A stretch of 64,000 nucleotides of DNA from CAG-791 sp963655255 (GCA_963655255.1 CAVKEB010000004.1:76344-140343); one strand, 5' to 3'; positions 1 to 8,510 are shown, numbered from the stretch's first letter. The notes: generated from the letters alone by a model not told the origin. Translations and numbers: made by a program.

Positions 1-1376
1 GTCACCGTTTCCTTCTCGTTCTGCTCCTTTGCTGCCTTCTCTGCAGCGGCATCCTCATCCCAGAAGAGATTGCGGACCACCGATACCGTATCAATCGTTG
101 CTCCGCTCTTGATCTGTGTAAAATCAACGCCAGAAACTTCCGTGGACAGATTTTCCAGATGCCTCGGATTGGAGACTGTCACAATTGTCTTGGAAGCTCC
201 GAGTCCAAGGAAGTTTTTCTCCGTTTTCACCGAGTTGAACAGGCTGTTGACGCGAACCGTCTGGGAAACATCCTCCCCGCCGTTGTCACTGTGAAGCGTA
301 ACCGTGATCTTGATGTCCTCGCCCGGAATAAACTGCGTATTCCCACCATTTTCTCCGGAAGTCGCCCCTGAAAAGAGGTCTGCAAAATGACCATCCTCCC
401 GGACAATGCTGTCCAGAACGATGGCATAATATTCTGCGTTCACCGATTCGGTTCTCTGTGTGCCGCCCTCTTCCGCAGAATTTCCCGGAACTACAATTGA
501 AAACTGTTTGGCACTTTTACATGCCAGAACGGATTTGCTGAATGGATCCCCGTCTCCCAGCGTGTCCGGATCCACCGTTTTTTCCATTGTTGCCTTGCTG
601 GTCTCACCCTCGAAAGTGAGTTTCAGCTGGGTCTGAAAGGTCTTGGCGCCATTCTGTGCTGAGACATGGCGATAATAATTCTTATCCACGACATACAGAA
701 CCAGGGATTCTGCATTGCGCACGGCAACCGCGGGAGCATAGAGGTCTCCTGAATTCTTCAGTTCGCCCAATGCGCCGCCATAATAGCCGATGATCGTGCG
801 CTTGCCATTCGCATCTTTGTAATCTCTTCTCGCGTCCGGATCCGTGCGGCTGACCTCCTGTGCGTCCTCCGCTGTAATGTCATGATCTGCATCCGTATAG
901 AAAACGCCGTACACGGTTCCGCTCATGGCGTCATATTCGACATAGAAATGATGTCCGCGAAGGGTTTCATCAATGGAGCCTTCCGGAAGGATCAGTGAAA
1001 CAGCTCCCTTCTGCACGGCTTCATCACTTTCTGTCGTGAAGGAATAGAACTTGCGGCTGGCCGCGTCCTTGTCAGAAGTTTTATCATATCCGGTCGGTCC
1101 GTTCGCCAGTTCCACGCCTCGTGCGGCTCCCGAAGTCGTCCCGCTTGTTTTCTTCAGGAAGGCATCCCACTGCCCGTTTGCCTCGGCCGCCGTCAGATGA
1201 TTCTGCGCCGCAATGAAGATTTCCTGCGCGGTCTCATCCATTTCCATGCGTTTCAAATTTCGCTGATGTGCGATCACCGCCACAAAGCCAAACCCGCACA
1301 GGATCACAATGATTGCCACCGTGATCAGCATCTCCGCCATCGTAAATCCCTTGTCGTTCTTGTGATATCTTCTCAT
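1..1376 (-). CDS. Prepilin-like protein, type IV pilus cluster (3' end beyond window)
   Basis: Open from an ATG at 1376 to the left edge without a stop, so the C-terminus is missing. The N-terminus is a class III prepilin signal: a short basic leader (MRRYHKNDKG) followed by FTMAEMLITVAIIVILCGF, with Gly at -1, Phe at +1 and Glu at +5, then a hydrophobic helix. After cleavage by the prepilin peptidase (6607-7566) it should be inserted in the membrane and added to a pilus or pseudopilus. The remaining roughly 420 residues are a large, low-hydrophobicity exposed region I do not recognise; this is long for a major pilin and suggests a minor or tip pilin. A GGAG box lies 6 nt before the ATG. It follows the gene at 1438 by 61 bp and is probably in the same transcript. 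Confidence 0.8.
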   Translation of the reverse strand, partial: MRRYHKNDKGFTMAEMLITVAIIVILCGFGFVAVIAHQRNLKRMEMDETAQEIFIAAQNHLTAAEANGQWDAFLKKTSGTTSGAARGVELANGPTGYDKTSDKDAASRKFYSFTTESDEAVQKGAVSLILPEGSIDETLRGHHFYVEYDAMSGTVYGVFYTDADHDITAEDAQEVSRTDPDARRDYKDANGKRTIIGYYGGALGELKNSGDLYAPAVAVRNAESLVLYVVDKNYYRHVSAQNGAKTFQTQLKLTFEGETSKATMEKTVDPDTLGDGDPFSKSVLACKSAKQFSIVVPGNSAEEGGTQRTESVNAEYYAIVLDSIVREDGHFADLFSGATSGENGGNTQFIPGEDIKITVTLHSDNGGEDVSQTVRVNSLFNSVKTEKNFLGLGASKTIVTVSNPRHLENLSTEVSGVDFTQIKSGATIDTVSVVRNLFWDEDAAAEKAAKEQNEKETV

Positions 1377-1437
1377 CTGACGCTCCGTGATGTTGTAATC
1401 CGGCTCTTCTCTCCCCAATCGAGCCGAAGTTTGTAAC

Positions 1438-2076
1438 TTATTTCAATTTGTTGTGCACACAGACCGTTGCTTTCTCAACAATCTGATCCGATTTTTTGCT
1501 GTTTTTTATCTGGATGATTAACGTAAAATAGCCGCCGTCCCCATTCGACTGCGGCTTTGTCACAGAAAGTGACTCAATATAGGCATACAGACCCCGCGTC
1601 TGTACTTTGTCCGGCAAAAGAGGCGTCTTCCCTCCTTCGTTATCTTTCGGGACAACCTGAATTCCCTTTTGTGCGTTATCAGAAGCTTCATCCTTACCTG
1701 AACCTGGATAGGTTCCGTTCTGATACTGCATCTCGTATCCGCGGTCCCCCGCGTAGAAAAAGGCATTCGATCCAGTCGGGGTTCCACTTTGAATCAGAGT
1801 TACTTCCTGTTGGCTGCTTCCTGAGGTCTGCAGCGCATCGCAGGAGGTCACCGAGGATAAATCTTCCGTCACTGCACTGACGGTCGTTGCCAGAAGCGTC
1901 TGCGCATCCGCCCGGAGGCTGATTCTCTGGTAAACGTTTCTCGCAGCAACAATTCCCCCCGCCATTGCCATCGTCACGAGCCCGATCAGGACCACCGTCA
2001 TCAGGGTCTCCGACAGGGTGAAACCGTTTGTATTATGAAGTTTTCTCCGCATTTCCCGGATCAGCCTCTTGTTCAT
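1438..2076 (-). CDS. Prepilin-like protein with N-terminal methylation motif
   Basis: About 212 residues. The leader ends in NTNG and is followed by FTLSETLMTVVLIGLVTMAM, a canonical prepilin signal with Glu at +5. The rest is a soluble head without recognisable domain. I chose the ATG at 2076 (MNKRLIREM) because CGGGAG lies about 9 nt upstream and gives an 18-residue leader; an in-frame ATG at 2151 would give a 43-residue leader with only a weak ribosome binding site. It is one of five prepilin-like genes in this minus-strand cluster and probably a minor pilin. Confidence 0.8.
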   Translation of the reverse strand: MNKRLIREMRRKLHNTNGFTLSETLMTVVLIGLVTMAMAGGIVAARNVYQRISLRADAQTLLATTVSAVTEDLSSVTSCDALQTSGSSQQEVTLIQSGTPTGSNAFFYAGDRGYEMQYQNGTYPGSGKDEASDNAQKGIQVVPKDNEGGKTPLLPDKVQTRGLYAYIESLSVTKPQSNGDGGYFTLIIQIKNSKKSDQIVEKATVCVHNKLK

Positions 2077-2197
2077 ACAATCCTGCTCCCGAAATTTCTT
2101 CTGCGCCGCCGTTTTCGTTATAAAATCGGCAAAATACCTTTTCATACGCATGAGTGATTAACTCACGTTTTTGTTCGTATCTCTGTAATCCGTGTAA

Positions 2198-2584
2198 TTA
2201 TTTTTTCTTACAATATTTTACCGTCTCAATTTCACCGCTTTTGTTCCTGATGATCGTCATCGTGACATCCAGTCTGCTTCCTGCCGCCATACTGTCCTCG
2301 GAACTGCCCCAGAGTTTCACATGTCCGTCCTGCTTATCACTCGTGTAGCTGTTCGTGTCGCCGGACGCATTTTTTTCTATATCACTTTTATTCGACTCGA
2401 TAAAATTTCTCTGATCCAGATAGGACGCATAGGCCTCTTCCGACCTGGTTACGATCCGGGTTGCCGCAGATGTCATGGCGGCCAGCATCAGGGCAGCCAG
2501 TGCCACAATCAGCATCGCCGCGAGCGCTTCTCCGATGGATTCCCCTCGCTCGGAGTGAATTTTCTTCTTCAGGTTCATTTTCAT
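2198..2584 (-). CDS. Small pseudopilin-like protein
   Basis: 128 residues. A basic leader ending in SERG is followed by ESIGEALAAMLIVALAALML; Glu at +5 is present although +1 is Glu rather than Phe, so it is a non-canonical but plausible prepilin signal. The rest is hydrophilic, ending in Cys-Lys-Lys-Lys. Its ATG overlaps the stop of the preceding gene (ATGA, 2581-2584), so translation is probably coupled. Likely a minor pilin of the same apparatus; no finer assignment is possible from sequence alone. Confidence 0.7.
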   Translation of the reverse strand: MKMNLKKKIHSERGESIGEALAAMLIVALAALMLAAMTSAATRIVTRSEEAYASYLDQRNFIESNKSDIEKNASGDTNSYTSDKQDGHVKLWGSSEDSMAAGSRLDVTMTIIRNKSGEIETVKYCKKK

Positions 2585-3477
2585 TCGGAAAGCTCCTGCT
2601 CCTCTCCCTCATCAAGCCACTGAATCTCACAGCGGATCATTCGTCTGTTGTTCGCCGTGCTGCTCTCGTCACTGCCTGCTTCCGGCTTTACGGACTCATA
2701 ATCCATGGAAAGCGACGGGTACAGAACAAAGCTGTCTGTTGCCGTATAGGCAGACTGCCATCCCGCCTTTTCGGTTTGCGAGGAAACCTTCGCTGAGAGT
2801 TCAACCAGAATGGAGAAGTCCGGGCGCATGGTAAATTCCGCAGCTACTGCGGGACATTTTCCGATCTGCTGACCGCTGGTATTCTCCAAGGTCAGGGTTG
2901 CCTGCCTTTTCGGATAATGACTCTCTGTGATGCCCGCTTCGGATCCGGAAGGCACCCACGAAGAGGTCGTCTCCGTGTCTGTCCTGCCGTTTTGACTGAT
3001 GGAATTATCGGATCCCGCCACGGCGCTCTGTATTCCGACCTGATCGTCTTTTTCCGGCCATGACTGCTGAATTTCTCCTTTGTCCCAATAGATCTTATAA
3101 AGCTCTTCCGCCATCGACAGCTTCACTTCCTGAAAATCTTCCAGGTTGTTCTTCCCATCGCCATTTTTGGGGGTAAAACCTTTTTGATAAACATCGGTTC
3201 CTGTGCCGCTCAGAATATCATTTTCGTTCACATACCACGTCGTCTCATCCTCCGGGTCCGACATCATCGCATCTTCAATCAGACTTCTCGCCGATTCCAG
3301 AGCGTAGCGCTGATTGTCTGCGGAGGTGATGCCGCTCATCCGGCCTGCCGAGCTCATGGCCGCCGCGATGATGATGGAACCGACTACAGCGCACACAATG
3401 AAGAAGAGCAGAGCCGCCGCAAGGGATGCTCCGCTTTCCGATTGGATCTTCTGTCTGTACTGCTTTCTGATCTTCAT
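2581..3477 (-). CDS. PilX/GspK-like minor pilin, lacks Glu5
   Basis: 298 residues. Leader MKIRKQYRQKIQSESG then ASLAAALLFFIVCAVVGSI, a hydrophobic helix in the position of a prepilin stem. The +5 residue is Ala, not Glu; absence of Glu5 is typical of GspK/PilX-type minor pilins that sit at the tip and start assembly (established for those families; assignment here is inference). The remainder is Ser/Thr/Glu-rich with no recognised domain. It overlaps the next gene by 4 bp and lies 48 bp after the PilO-like gene, in the position PilX-like genes occupy in many clusters. Confidence 0.68.
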   Translation of the reverse strand: MKIRKQYRQKIQSESGASLAAALLFFIVCAVVGSIIIAAAMSSAGRMSGITSADNQRYALESARSLIEDAMMSDPEDETTWYVNENDILSGTGTDVYQKGFTPKNGDGKNNLEDFQEVKLSMAEELYKIYWDKGEIQQSWPEKDDQVGIQSAVAGSDNSISQNGRTDTETTSSWVPSGSEAGITESHYPKRQATLTLENTSGQQIGKCPAVAAEFTMRPDFSILVELSAKVSSQTEKAGWQSAYTATDSFVLYPSLSMDYESVKPEAGSDESSTANNRRMIRCEIQWLDEGEEQELSE

Positions 3478-3525
3478 AGCTACCGCTCTTTGTCCGTTTT
3501 TCCTGCAAGATCGTGTTGATTTTGA

Positions 3526-4131
3526 TCAGTTCCCGTTGTCCGCATCCTGAAAATCAATGCCGTCTGTGGAAGGAGCATTGTACAGGGTCTCATAGAAGGT
3601 GACCGTCAGGCTGACCTGCACCGGCCCGTTATTCAGGTTGGCATCCTGACCGTTTCCGCTGCTTCCTGTCGGCGAAATGCTGATGTCGCGGATGAGGCAC
3701 CGGTATTCACAGTGGTACAGCGCAGTCAGCATTTCCTTTGCCTTGGCGTAGCTCCCTGCGGTAAAATTCGCCGAAATATTCCGGCGGACCGTGTTGTCTC
3801 CGTCCACCGCCTGCGGTGTCTCGAAGCTCAGATCGAAGGTATCCGCATCGGCAAAAATATTGTTGAGCGCGATGATTTCCTGTTTCTGATTGTTGTAGGT
3901 TGCAACAATGCCGTCAGCCGCGTTTTTGCCGGACTCGATTTCCTTCTCCATGTTCTGCATGGAAGCGAGTCGCGCCTGATACGCGGTCAGCTCCGTCTCC
4001 AGGATGCTCGTATCGTAATCCGTTCTCGCCTGAATCACGCCCTTATAGACGAACTGGTAATAGAACAGTCCGATCAGCGCCGCGGTGAGGATGAGCAGAA
4101 TGATCTCTTCGGATTTTTTCAGGTTTCTCAT
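3526..4131 (-). CDS. pilO: PilO-like type IV pilus alignment protein
   Basis: 201 residues. Short cytoplasmic N-terminus, one membrane helix (about residues 9-28, EIILLILTAALIGLFYYQFV), a coiled coil (about 40-85) and an alpha/beta C-terminal domain, which is the PilO layout. PilO pairs with PilN in the inner-membrane alignment complex that links the motor and PilM to the pilus. The identification rests on architecture and gene order PilM-PilN-PilO rather than on strong sequence motifs. It overlaps the PilN-like gene by 4 bp (ATGA), indicating translational coupling. Confidence 0.7.
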   Translation of the reverse strand: MRNLKKSEEIILLILTAALIGLFYYQFVYKGVIQARTDYDTSILETELTAYQARLASMQNMEKEIESGKNAADGIVATYNNQKQEIIALNNIFADADTFDLSFETPQAVDGDNTVRRNISANFTAGSYAKAKEMLTALYHCEYRCLIRDISISPTGSSGNGQDANLNNGPVQVSLTVTFYETLYNAPSTDGIDFQDADNGN

Positions 4132-4871
4132 TCCGCACCTCCCTCAACATCGGTCTGCGCAAGATCCGATGCGGTTCCCTGCGCAACATTGTCCATTGCC
4201 TCCGCAAGCGGATTGGCGGAGCCGCTGTCCTCTTCCTCCTGCGTGGTGTCCTCTCCCTGCGGGGAGGTAAAATAAATCGTCATCGTGGTAATGACGTTCT
4301 CCGGCTGTCCGGACTGTGACTCCGCATTCACGTTCTGATCCTTCGTCGCCGCGTTGGAAACCGATACATACAGAACAATGTCGCTCTCTTCCAGATCCTG
4401 CACCACATCCGAGACGCTGGCAAGCCGCGCCGAATTGATGGTCAGCGTCGCCACATTTCCGGACAGGCTGATATTCTGGAGTGCTCCCGCCTTCAGAAGC
4501 TTGTCCTCAATCAGATCCAGCATGTCCATGCGGTCCTGAAGAGAAGCTTCATCCGCGTTGAGATATCCGTTGCCGTAGTGGGAATATTCCACGCGGACAT
4601 CCTCATAGGAGGCCGTGGCCTCCTTCGCCTGCTCCACCTGCTGCTCCATCTGGTGGTAATTGCTCTCCAGCATACTGATCTCATCGAGCTTCGCCTGCAC
4701 GCAGAATTTGCTGAACAGTGCTACGCCCACCATGAATACCGCGAAAATAGCGAGCTCCGCCGCGTTCTTCCCGGCGTGCTTCTCCTCAATGAAGAGGTTG
4801 ATGGAGGTCTTGACCGGAACCTTGGCTGCCGCTCCGGCTTTTCCCGTTTTCGTTTGCGTCTTCTTATCCAT
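4128..4871 (-). CDS. pilN: PilN-like type IV pilus assembly protein
   Basis: 247 residues. A basic cytoplasmic N-terminus contains KTSINLFIEEKH, similar to the conserved INL(L/F)P segment of PilN that docks onto PilM, followed by one membrane helix (about 38-58), a coiled coil (about 62-95) and a small alpha/beta domain. The tail is acidic (TTQEEEDSGSANP) and probably disordered. Gene order directly after PilM supports the call. The hairpin array at 4886-5018 separates it from the PilM stop codon, an unusual insertion point inside an assembly operon. Confidence 0.72.
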   Translation of the reverse strand: MDKKTQTKTGKAGAAAKVPVKTSINLFIEEKHAGKNAAELAIFAVFMVGVALFSKFCVQAKLDEISMLESNYHQMEQQVEQAKEATASYEDVRVEYSHYGNGYLNADEASLQDRMDMLDLIEDKLLKAGALQNISLSGNVATLTINSARLASVSDVVQDLEESDIVLYVSVSNAATKDQNVNAESQSGQPENVITTMTIYFTSPQGEDTTQEEEDSGSANPLAEAMDNVAQGTASDLAQTDVEGGAE

Positions 4872-4885
4872 AGATTATTCCTAAC

Positions 4886-5018
4886 AGGAGAACATGCCAT
4901 CAGGCATGTTCGAGTATACGCGAGGAAAATTTCGCGAAGGCGAATTTTCCGATGCGGGAGCAAGTCCGTTTTTCAGGACTTGCTCGAAACAGGAGGAATC
5001 AGCATCAGCTGATCACTC
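4886..5018. repeat. Palindromic array, modules A-B-C-A, between pilM and pilN
   Basis: On the plus strand four hairpins follow each other: A (ACATGC, loop catca, GCATGT, then TTCGAGTAT), B (AAAATT, loop tcgcgaaggcg, AATTTT, then CCGATGCGG), C (GCAAGTCC, loop gtttttca, GGACTTGC) and a shorter A-like stem (ATCAGC / GCTGAT). The last module contains the pilM stop codon (5013-5015). Same family and order as at 11281-11469 and 58441-58686. Confidence 0.85.
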
Positions 5019-6425
5019 CAATATTGCCCCATACCCCTGCAGCATCATCAAAAGGTCCTCATGCTGCCCTTCGTCAGCGTCCGGAATCAGTTCCGTCAGC
5101 GGACGGACCGGAAGCTCCGTGACCGACTGGATCCTGTCCAGAAGGAGCGGATTCGCCTCACGGCCATAGTAGTAAATCGTGTCGATCGTGTTGCGCGGAT
5201 TGTTGTAATTATAGAAGTTCATGACTCGCATGACTTCCGTTGCCAGCGCCTGAATCAGATCGGCGATATCTTCCTTCTCCAGAACGCCGTCCTGATTGCG
5301 GTCGCACATCAGCTGTGCGATGTGAACATCCACGCCTTCATCCTGCGCAATCAGCTCACAGATCTGTTTCTCGGTGGTTCCGAGGTTTCGCGTGATTTCA
5401 TAGGCGCCATTTGAGAAAAAGTGAAGCCGCACGCGGCTGTATTCCATGCTGAGGACGGCGTAGTCCTTCCTTTTCTCTTCCGGTTGTTCAGCCCCCGCAT
5501 TGACTCCGGCCGCAGCAGAAGCACTTCCCGCAGTACCTGCTGCCGGTCCGCTGTTTGTCCCCGCGGCATTCCCCGCCGCGGCTCCGGGACCGCCCTGGAA
5601 GGTTCCGCCGACAGGGCCATTCCCCGAAGCAGCCCCTCCCGGAAAGGTTCCGACACCCAGGATCTGTCCCGCGGTACCTGCATTCAGGCTCTCCGCATTC
5701 GTTCCCATGCCGACGGCTTCCGTATCATTTCCGGTCTGAAGTCCCTTGGCCTTTGCCTCCGCCGCTGCCCGCTGTGCGAGTTCTTCCACAGAGAGGCCGT
5801 TCTTTTTCCGGTCCCTCGCGCGCTGCTTTTTCTCCCGGGCGGCGTTCCGGCTCTCTTCCTTCTTCCCGTCGCTCCGGCTCTTCTCTTCCTCGGCAAGGCG
5901 TTTTTTCCGCGCCGTGGGATCCTCCGGCGGGAGTACGATTTCCTGAATGGTCAGGACATCCGGCACCAGCTTGCACAGGCGCAGTCCGGCGCGCTTGCAC
6001 ATCTCCTTGTATTCTTCCACCTGCTGCTTCGACAGCGCCGCGATCAGGAGCTCCATCTCCTTCTCGTCCACCGACAGCACCGAATAATCAAAGACATACT
6101 GATCGGTGTCCTCCTGAAGGTAATCATGAAATTCATACGGAAGATTGATCTGCAGCTGGGCCGCCGTCATCTTCGGCAGATGTACCCGGCGGATATAATA
6201 GGTCTCCGACGGCAGAACCACCGCCGCATCCTTCACGCGGATCTTGTTCTTCCGGACAACCTCGCGCAGATAGTCCGCAAGGGCATGAAATGCCGCGATC
6301 CGCCCGCCAATGACCATGTTGTCCGGCATGACCTCCAGATAGGTGGCGGTCACTTTCCTGTCCTTCATCACCACGATCTTCAGGAAGCGGTCCTCTACAT
6401 CAATTCCCAGGTACTTTTTGCCCAT
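5013..6425 (-). CDS. pilM: PilM-like actin-fold ATPase with long Gly/Ala-rich insertion
   Basis: 470 residues. The N-terminus (KKYLGIDVEDRFLKIVVM) is an actin/FtsA-fold phosphate-1 motif as in PilM, the cytoplasmic ATP-binding protein that binds the PilN tail. Residues 1-166 and 319-470 resemble the two halves of PilM. Residues about 167-318 are an insertion: first a charged Lys/Glu/Arg-rich helix region (to about 230), then about 80 residues almost entirely Gly, Ala, Ser, Thr and Pro. PilM is usually near 350 residues, so this accounts for the extra length. Residues 375-386 (DRNQDGVLEKED) match a calcium-binding EF-hand/dockerin loop (D-x-N-x-D-G..D). A TATAAT box lies at 6588-6593, so pilMNO may have its own promoter. 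Confidence 0.75.
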   Translation of the reverse strand: MGKKYLGIDVEDRFLKIVVMKDRKVTATYLEVMPDNMVIGGRIAAFHALADYLREVVRKNKIRVKDAAVVLPSETYYIRRVHLPKMTAAQLQINLPYEFHDYLQEDTDQYVFDYSVLSVDEKEMELLIAALSKQQVEEYKEMCKRAGLRLCKLVPDVLTIQEIVLPPEDPTARKKRLAEEEKSRSDGKKEESRNAAREKKQRARDRKKNGLSVEELAQRAAAEAKAKGLQTGNDTEAVGMGTNAESLNAGTAGQILGVGTFPGGAASGNGPVGGTFQGGPGAAAGNAAGTNSGPAAGTAGSASAAAGVNAGAEQPEEKRKDYAVLSMEYSRVRLHFFSNGAYEITRNLGTTEKQICELIAQDEGVDVHIAQLMCDRNQDGVLEKEDIADLIQALATEVMRVMNFYNYNNPRNTIDTIYYYGREANPLLLDRIQSVTELPVRPLTELIPDADEGQHEDLLMMLQGYGAILE

Positions 6426-6587
6426 AAAACAGATTCCTTCACGAAATGCCCGTCATTTTTCCTGCAGCACAGCGATTCCGCACACGGCGATTCCCCGGAT
6501 CCATGCGGTACCCGCGGATCCTTCCTGAAACGGCCATGCAGCTGTGTTTTCTGAAAACCGGCATATTTTAAGCATACTAACTAAATA

Positions 6588-6616
6588 ATTATACCATACT
6601 TCTTTTTCATAAAAGT
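6588..6616 (-). promoter_or_regulatory. Candidate sigma-A promoter for pilM operon
   Basis: On the minus strand a perfect TATAAT (6588-6593) is preceded at 18 bp by GACTTT, a weak -35. It lies in the 181-bp gap between the prepilin peptidase stop and the pilM start, where nothing else is visible. Confidence 0.45.
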
Positions 6617-7566
6617 CCCAGATACCAGCGGATTATCGGATCTCCGAAAAACATGGTAAGGACGATTCCGATGGAGATGGCGGGACCGAACGGGATCTTC
6701 TGATTTTTACGAAATCCGGCGAAAATCAGTCCGACGAAACACGACACAATCACGCAGAGAAGTCCGCCCGCTGCTCCCAGATAAATTCCTGCCGCGAAAA
6801 ACAGCTTGATGTCTCCGCCGCCGAGGCCTTCCCTGCCGGTGACACGGTCGAAAATGACTGACAGGACGAGGAGGCCGCCGCCGATCAGAAGCCCGCCGCC
6901 CAGGCTGTGCAGCAGCGCTCTTCCCGCCGTTCCTGCAAGGCCTGCTGCCCCGCTCCCTGCGGTACCCGCACCGACAGCCGCCATCTGTATCCCAGCCGCC
7001 GTATTCCCTGCAGTTTCAACAGCTGCACCCGCGCCGGGGACCGCAGAAAGGCGTCCCGGCAGACCCAGCTCGATGAATGGAAATGTCACTGCGTAAACGA
7101 CCAGTGCCGCCGCGATCAGACTGTTCGGAATCCGCCAGGATTCCAGATCCACCAGAGACAAGGTGAACAGTACGCAGATGAGGGCCACTGCGCGCACCGT
7201 CTCCCAGCCAAGGCCGAAGCGGAGAACGCATGCCGTCCACAGACCTGCGCTCACGAGCTCCGCAATCATGTAGCGCGGCGAAATCTTCTCGCCGCAGTAG
7301 CGGCATTTTCCCCTCAGGAACAGGTAGCTGAACACCGGCACCAGGTCCGCCGCCTTCAGCGGATGCCCGCAGGTCGCACAGTGGCTCCGCCCCTTCCAAA
7401 CGCTTTCATGATGCACCATCCGCCACGCCATGCAGTTCAGAAAGCTCCCGAACACGGCTCCCAGCACGACGGCAAGGATCAGCACATATCCCGCCAGAAG
7501 CGGAAAATCACACAATTCCCCAAACGTCATATTCATACCCCACTGAGGCAAAACCGGTGCTGTCAT
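6607..7566 (-). CDS. pilD: Prepilin peptidase (leader peptidase / N-methyltransferase)
   Basis: 319 residues. Aspartic membrane protease that removes the leader of type IV prepilins and usually methylates the new N-terminus. Visible hallmarks: two zinc-binding CxxC pairs (Cys63/66 and Cys88/91) in the cytoplasmic loop after the first helix, the first catalytic Asp in LVDLES (Asp140) and the second in GLGGGD (Asp252). About eight membrane helices. Between the two active-site halves residues about 170-220 form an Ala/Gly-rich low-complexity stretch absent from typical PilD, echoing the insertion in PilM. The start overlaps the upstream stop (ATGA), so it is coupled to the gene at 7563-8135. Confidence 0.93.
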   Translation of the reverse strand: MTAPVLPQWGMNMTFGELCDFPLLAGYVLILAVVLGAVFGSFLNCMAWRMVHHESVWKGRSHCATCGHPLKAADLVPVFSYLFLRGKCRYCGEKISPRYMIAELVSAGLWTACVLRFGLGWETVRAVALICVLFTLSLVDLESWRIPNSLIAAALVVYAVTFPFIELGLPGRLSAVPGAGAAVETAGNTAAGIQMAAVGAGTAGSGAAGLAGTAGRALLHSLGGGLLIGGGLLVLSVIFDRVTGREGLGGGDIKLFFAAGIYLGAAGGLLCVIVSCFVGLIFAGFRKNQKIPFGPAISIGIVLTMFFGDPIIRWYLGLL

Positions 7567-8135
7567 TCCTCGTCTTCACTCTTTGCTTCTTCCTGCGCCC
7601 GGATTTTCTCGCGGTCCCTCTCAATCTCATCCAGAGCCTCGGAGTCCAGCGCGTTCCGTTCCCGGATCGTCATCAGATCATAATCGAGTACGGAGTATTT
7701 CTTTCCGGTCCAGCGGACATTGATGATGTCACCGTCCGCGATCGTAATCGCGAGAAGCTGGGCTCCCTGATCCCCACCGAAATTCGGCACCCCTTTCGCA
7801 CCGGTCACGCTGTTCTTATTGTCCTCTTCCGAACAGCGTCCGTAAGGCTCAATGTCCCCGATCTTCGACCGCGGCAGGCATTTATGCGACCGCTCGTCAT
7901 AATAATAAGTAACAAGGCTCCCACCGCCGTCCTGCATGTACGTAACCGATGCAACGTCCTTTGCCGTCGCCACGCTCTGCGTATCCGCCTGGATCTTCGC
8001 ATTGCGAAGGTGCTCCTGATACCCCGGAATCACCACAAAGCAGACCGTCGCCGCGATCACCGCAATCGCTAGCAGCACGATCGGCAGGATCACGCCGTCC
8101 TCGCTGTGAAGTTTTCGGAATATTTTATTTTTCAT
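7563..8135 (-). CDS. Prepilin-like membrane protein, first gene of the pilus cluster
   Basis: 190 residues. N-terminus MKNKIFRKLHSEDG followed by VILPIVLLAIAVIAATVCFV: a Gly-ended basic leader and hydrophobic stem as in prepilins, but +5 is Ile instead of Glu. The soluble region contains two Cys and an acidic, Glu/Arg-rich C-terminal helix. No close family recognised. It overlaps the prepilin peptidase start by 4 bp, so it is likely made together with it and is a probable substrate. The approximately 170 bp upstream to the tRNA should hold the cluster promoter, but I cannot point to a convincing one. Confidence 0.65.
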   Translation of the reverse strand: MKNKIFRKLHSEDGVILPIVLLAIAVIAATVCFVVIPGYQEHLRNAKIQADTQSVATAKDVASVTYMQDGGGSLVTYYYDERSHKCLPRSKIGDIEPYGRCSEEDNKNSVTGAKGVPNFGGDQGAQLLAITIADGDIINVRWTGKKYSVLDYDLMTIRERNALDSEALDEIERDREKIRAQEEAKSEDEE

Positions 8136-8303
8136 GTTTTCTATTTTATTCGATTTTTAAGCAAATGCCCACAGCAAATTGCCACTGTGGCGCATTCTTT
8201 TTCTCTCCCGTCCACTTGGTGGGTCACTAGCTGCCGATTTTCTCTCCCGTATTTCCCCAATTGCATCCGCCTGTCAAAAACGGTATACTGGCGTTGTTAA
8301 GTC

Positions 8304-8378
8304 CGGGGTGTGGCTCAGCTTGGCTAGAGCGCCTGGTTTGGGACCAGGAAGCCGCAGGTTCGAATCCTGTCACCCCGA
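8304..8378 (+). tRNA. tRNA-Pro (anticodon TGG)
   Basis: Cloverleaf visible: acceptor arms CGGGGTG / CACCCCG with discriminator A, D-loop GGCTCAGCTTGGCTAGAGC, anticodon stem CCTGG / CCAGG around TTTGGGA (anticodon TGG), T-arm CAGGTTCGAATCCTG. The 3' CCA is not encoded. Confidence 0.97.
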
Positions 8379-8491
8379 CTTTCTTACTTTATCTATTCTC
8401 TATCAGGAATTTTCTATTTCCAGTTCCGTATTTTCCACAGTTCTTAAATCGATCGGTCAGGCAGAAGTTTTCTTATCTCTCGTCTATTTTC

Positions 8492-8510
8492 ATTACGCAT
8501 TTTACGTAAT
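8492..8510. promoter_or_regulatory. Inverted repeat upstream of hicA, candidate HicB operator
   Basis: ATTACG-(7 nt)-CGTAAT is a perfect 6-bp inverted repeat ending 21 bp before hicA and abutting a TACAAT -10-like box. HicB-type antitoxins usually bind such sites to repress their own operon; this use is inferred from position. Confidence 0.45.

Noticed and set aside
5421..6554. Long plus-strand open frame opposite pilM
   Set aside because: Composition mirrors the Gly/Ala-rich minus-strand gene; no ribosome binding site and no recognisable protein features. It is a shadow frame of a high-GC gene.
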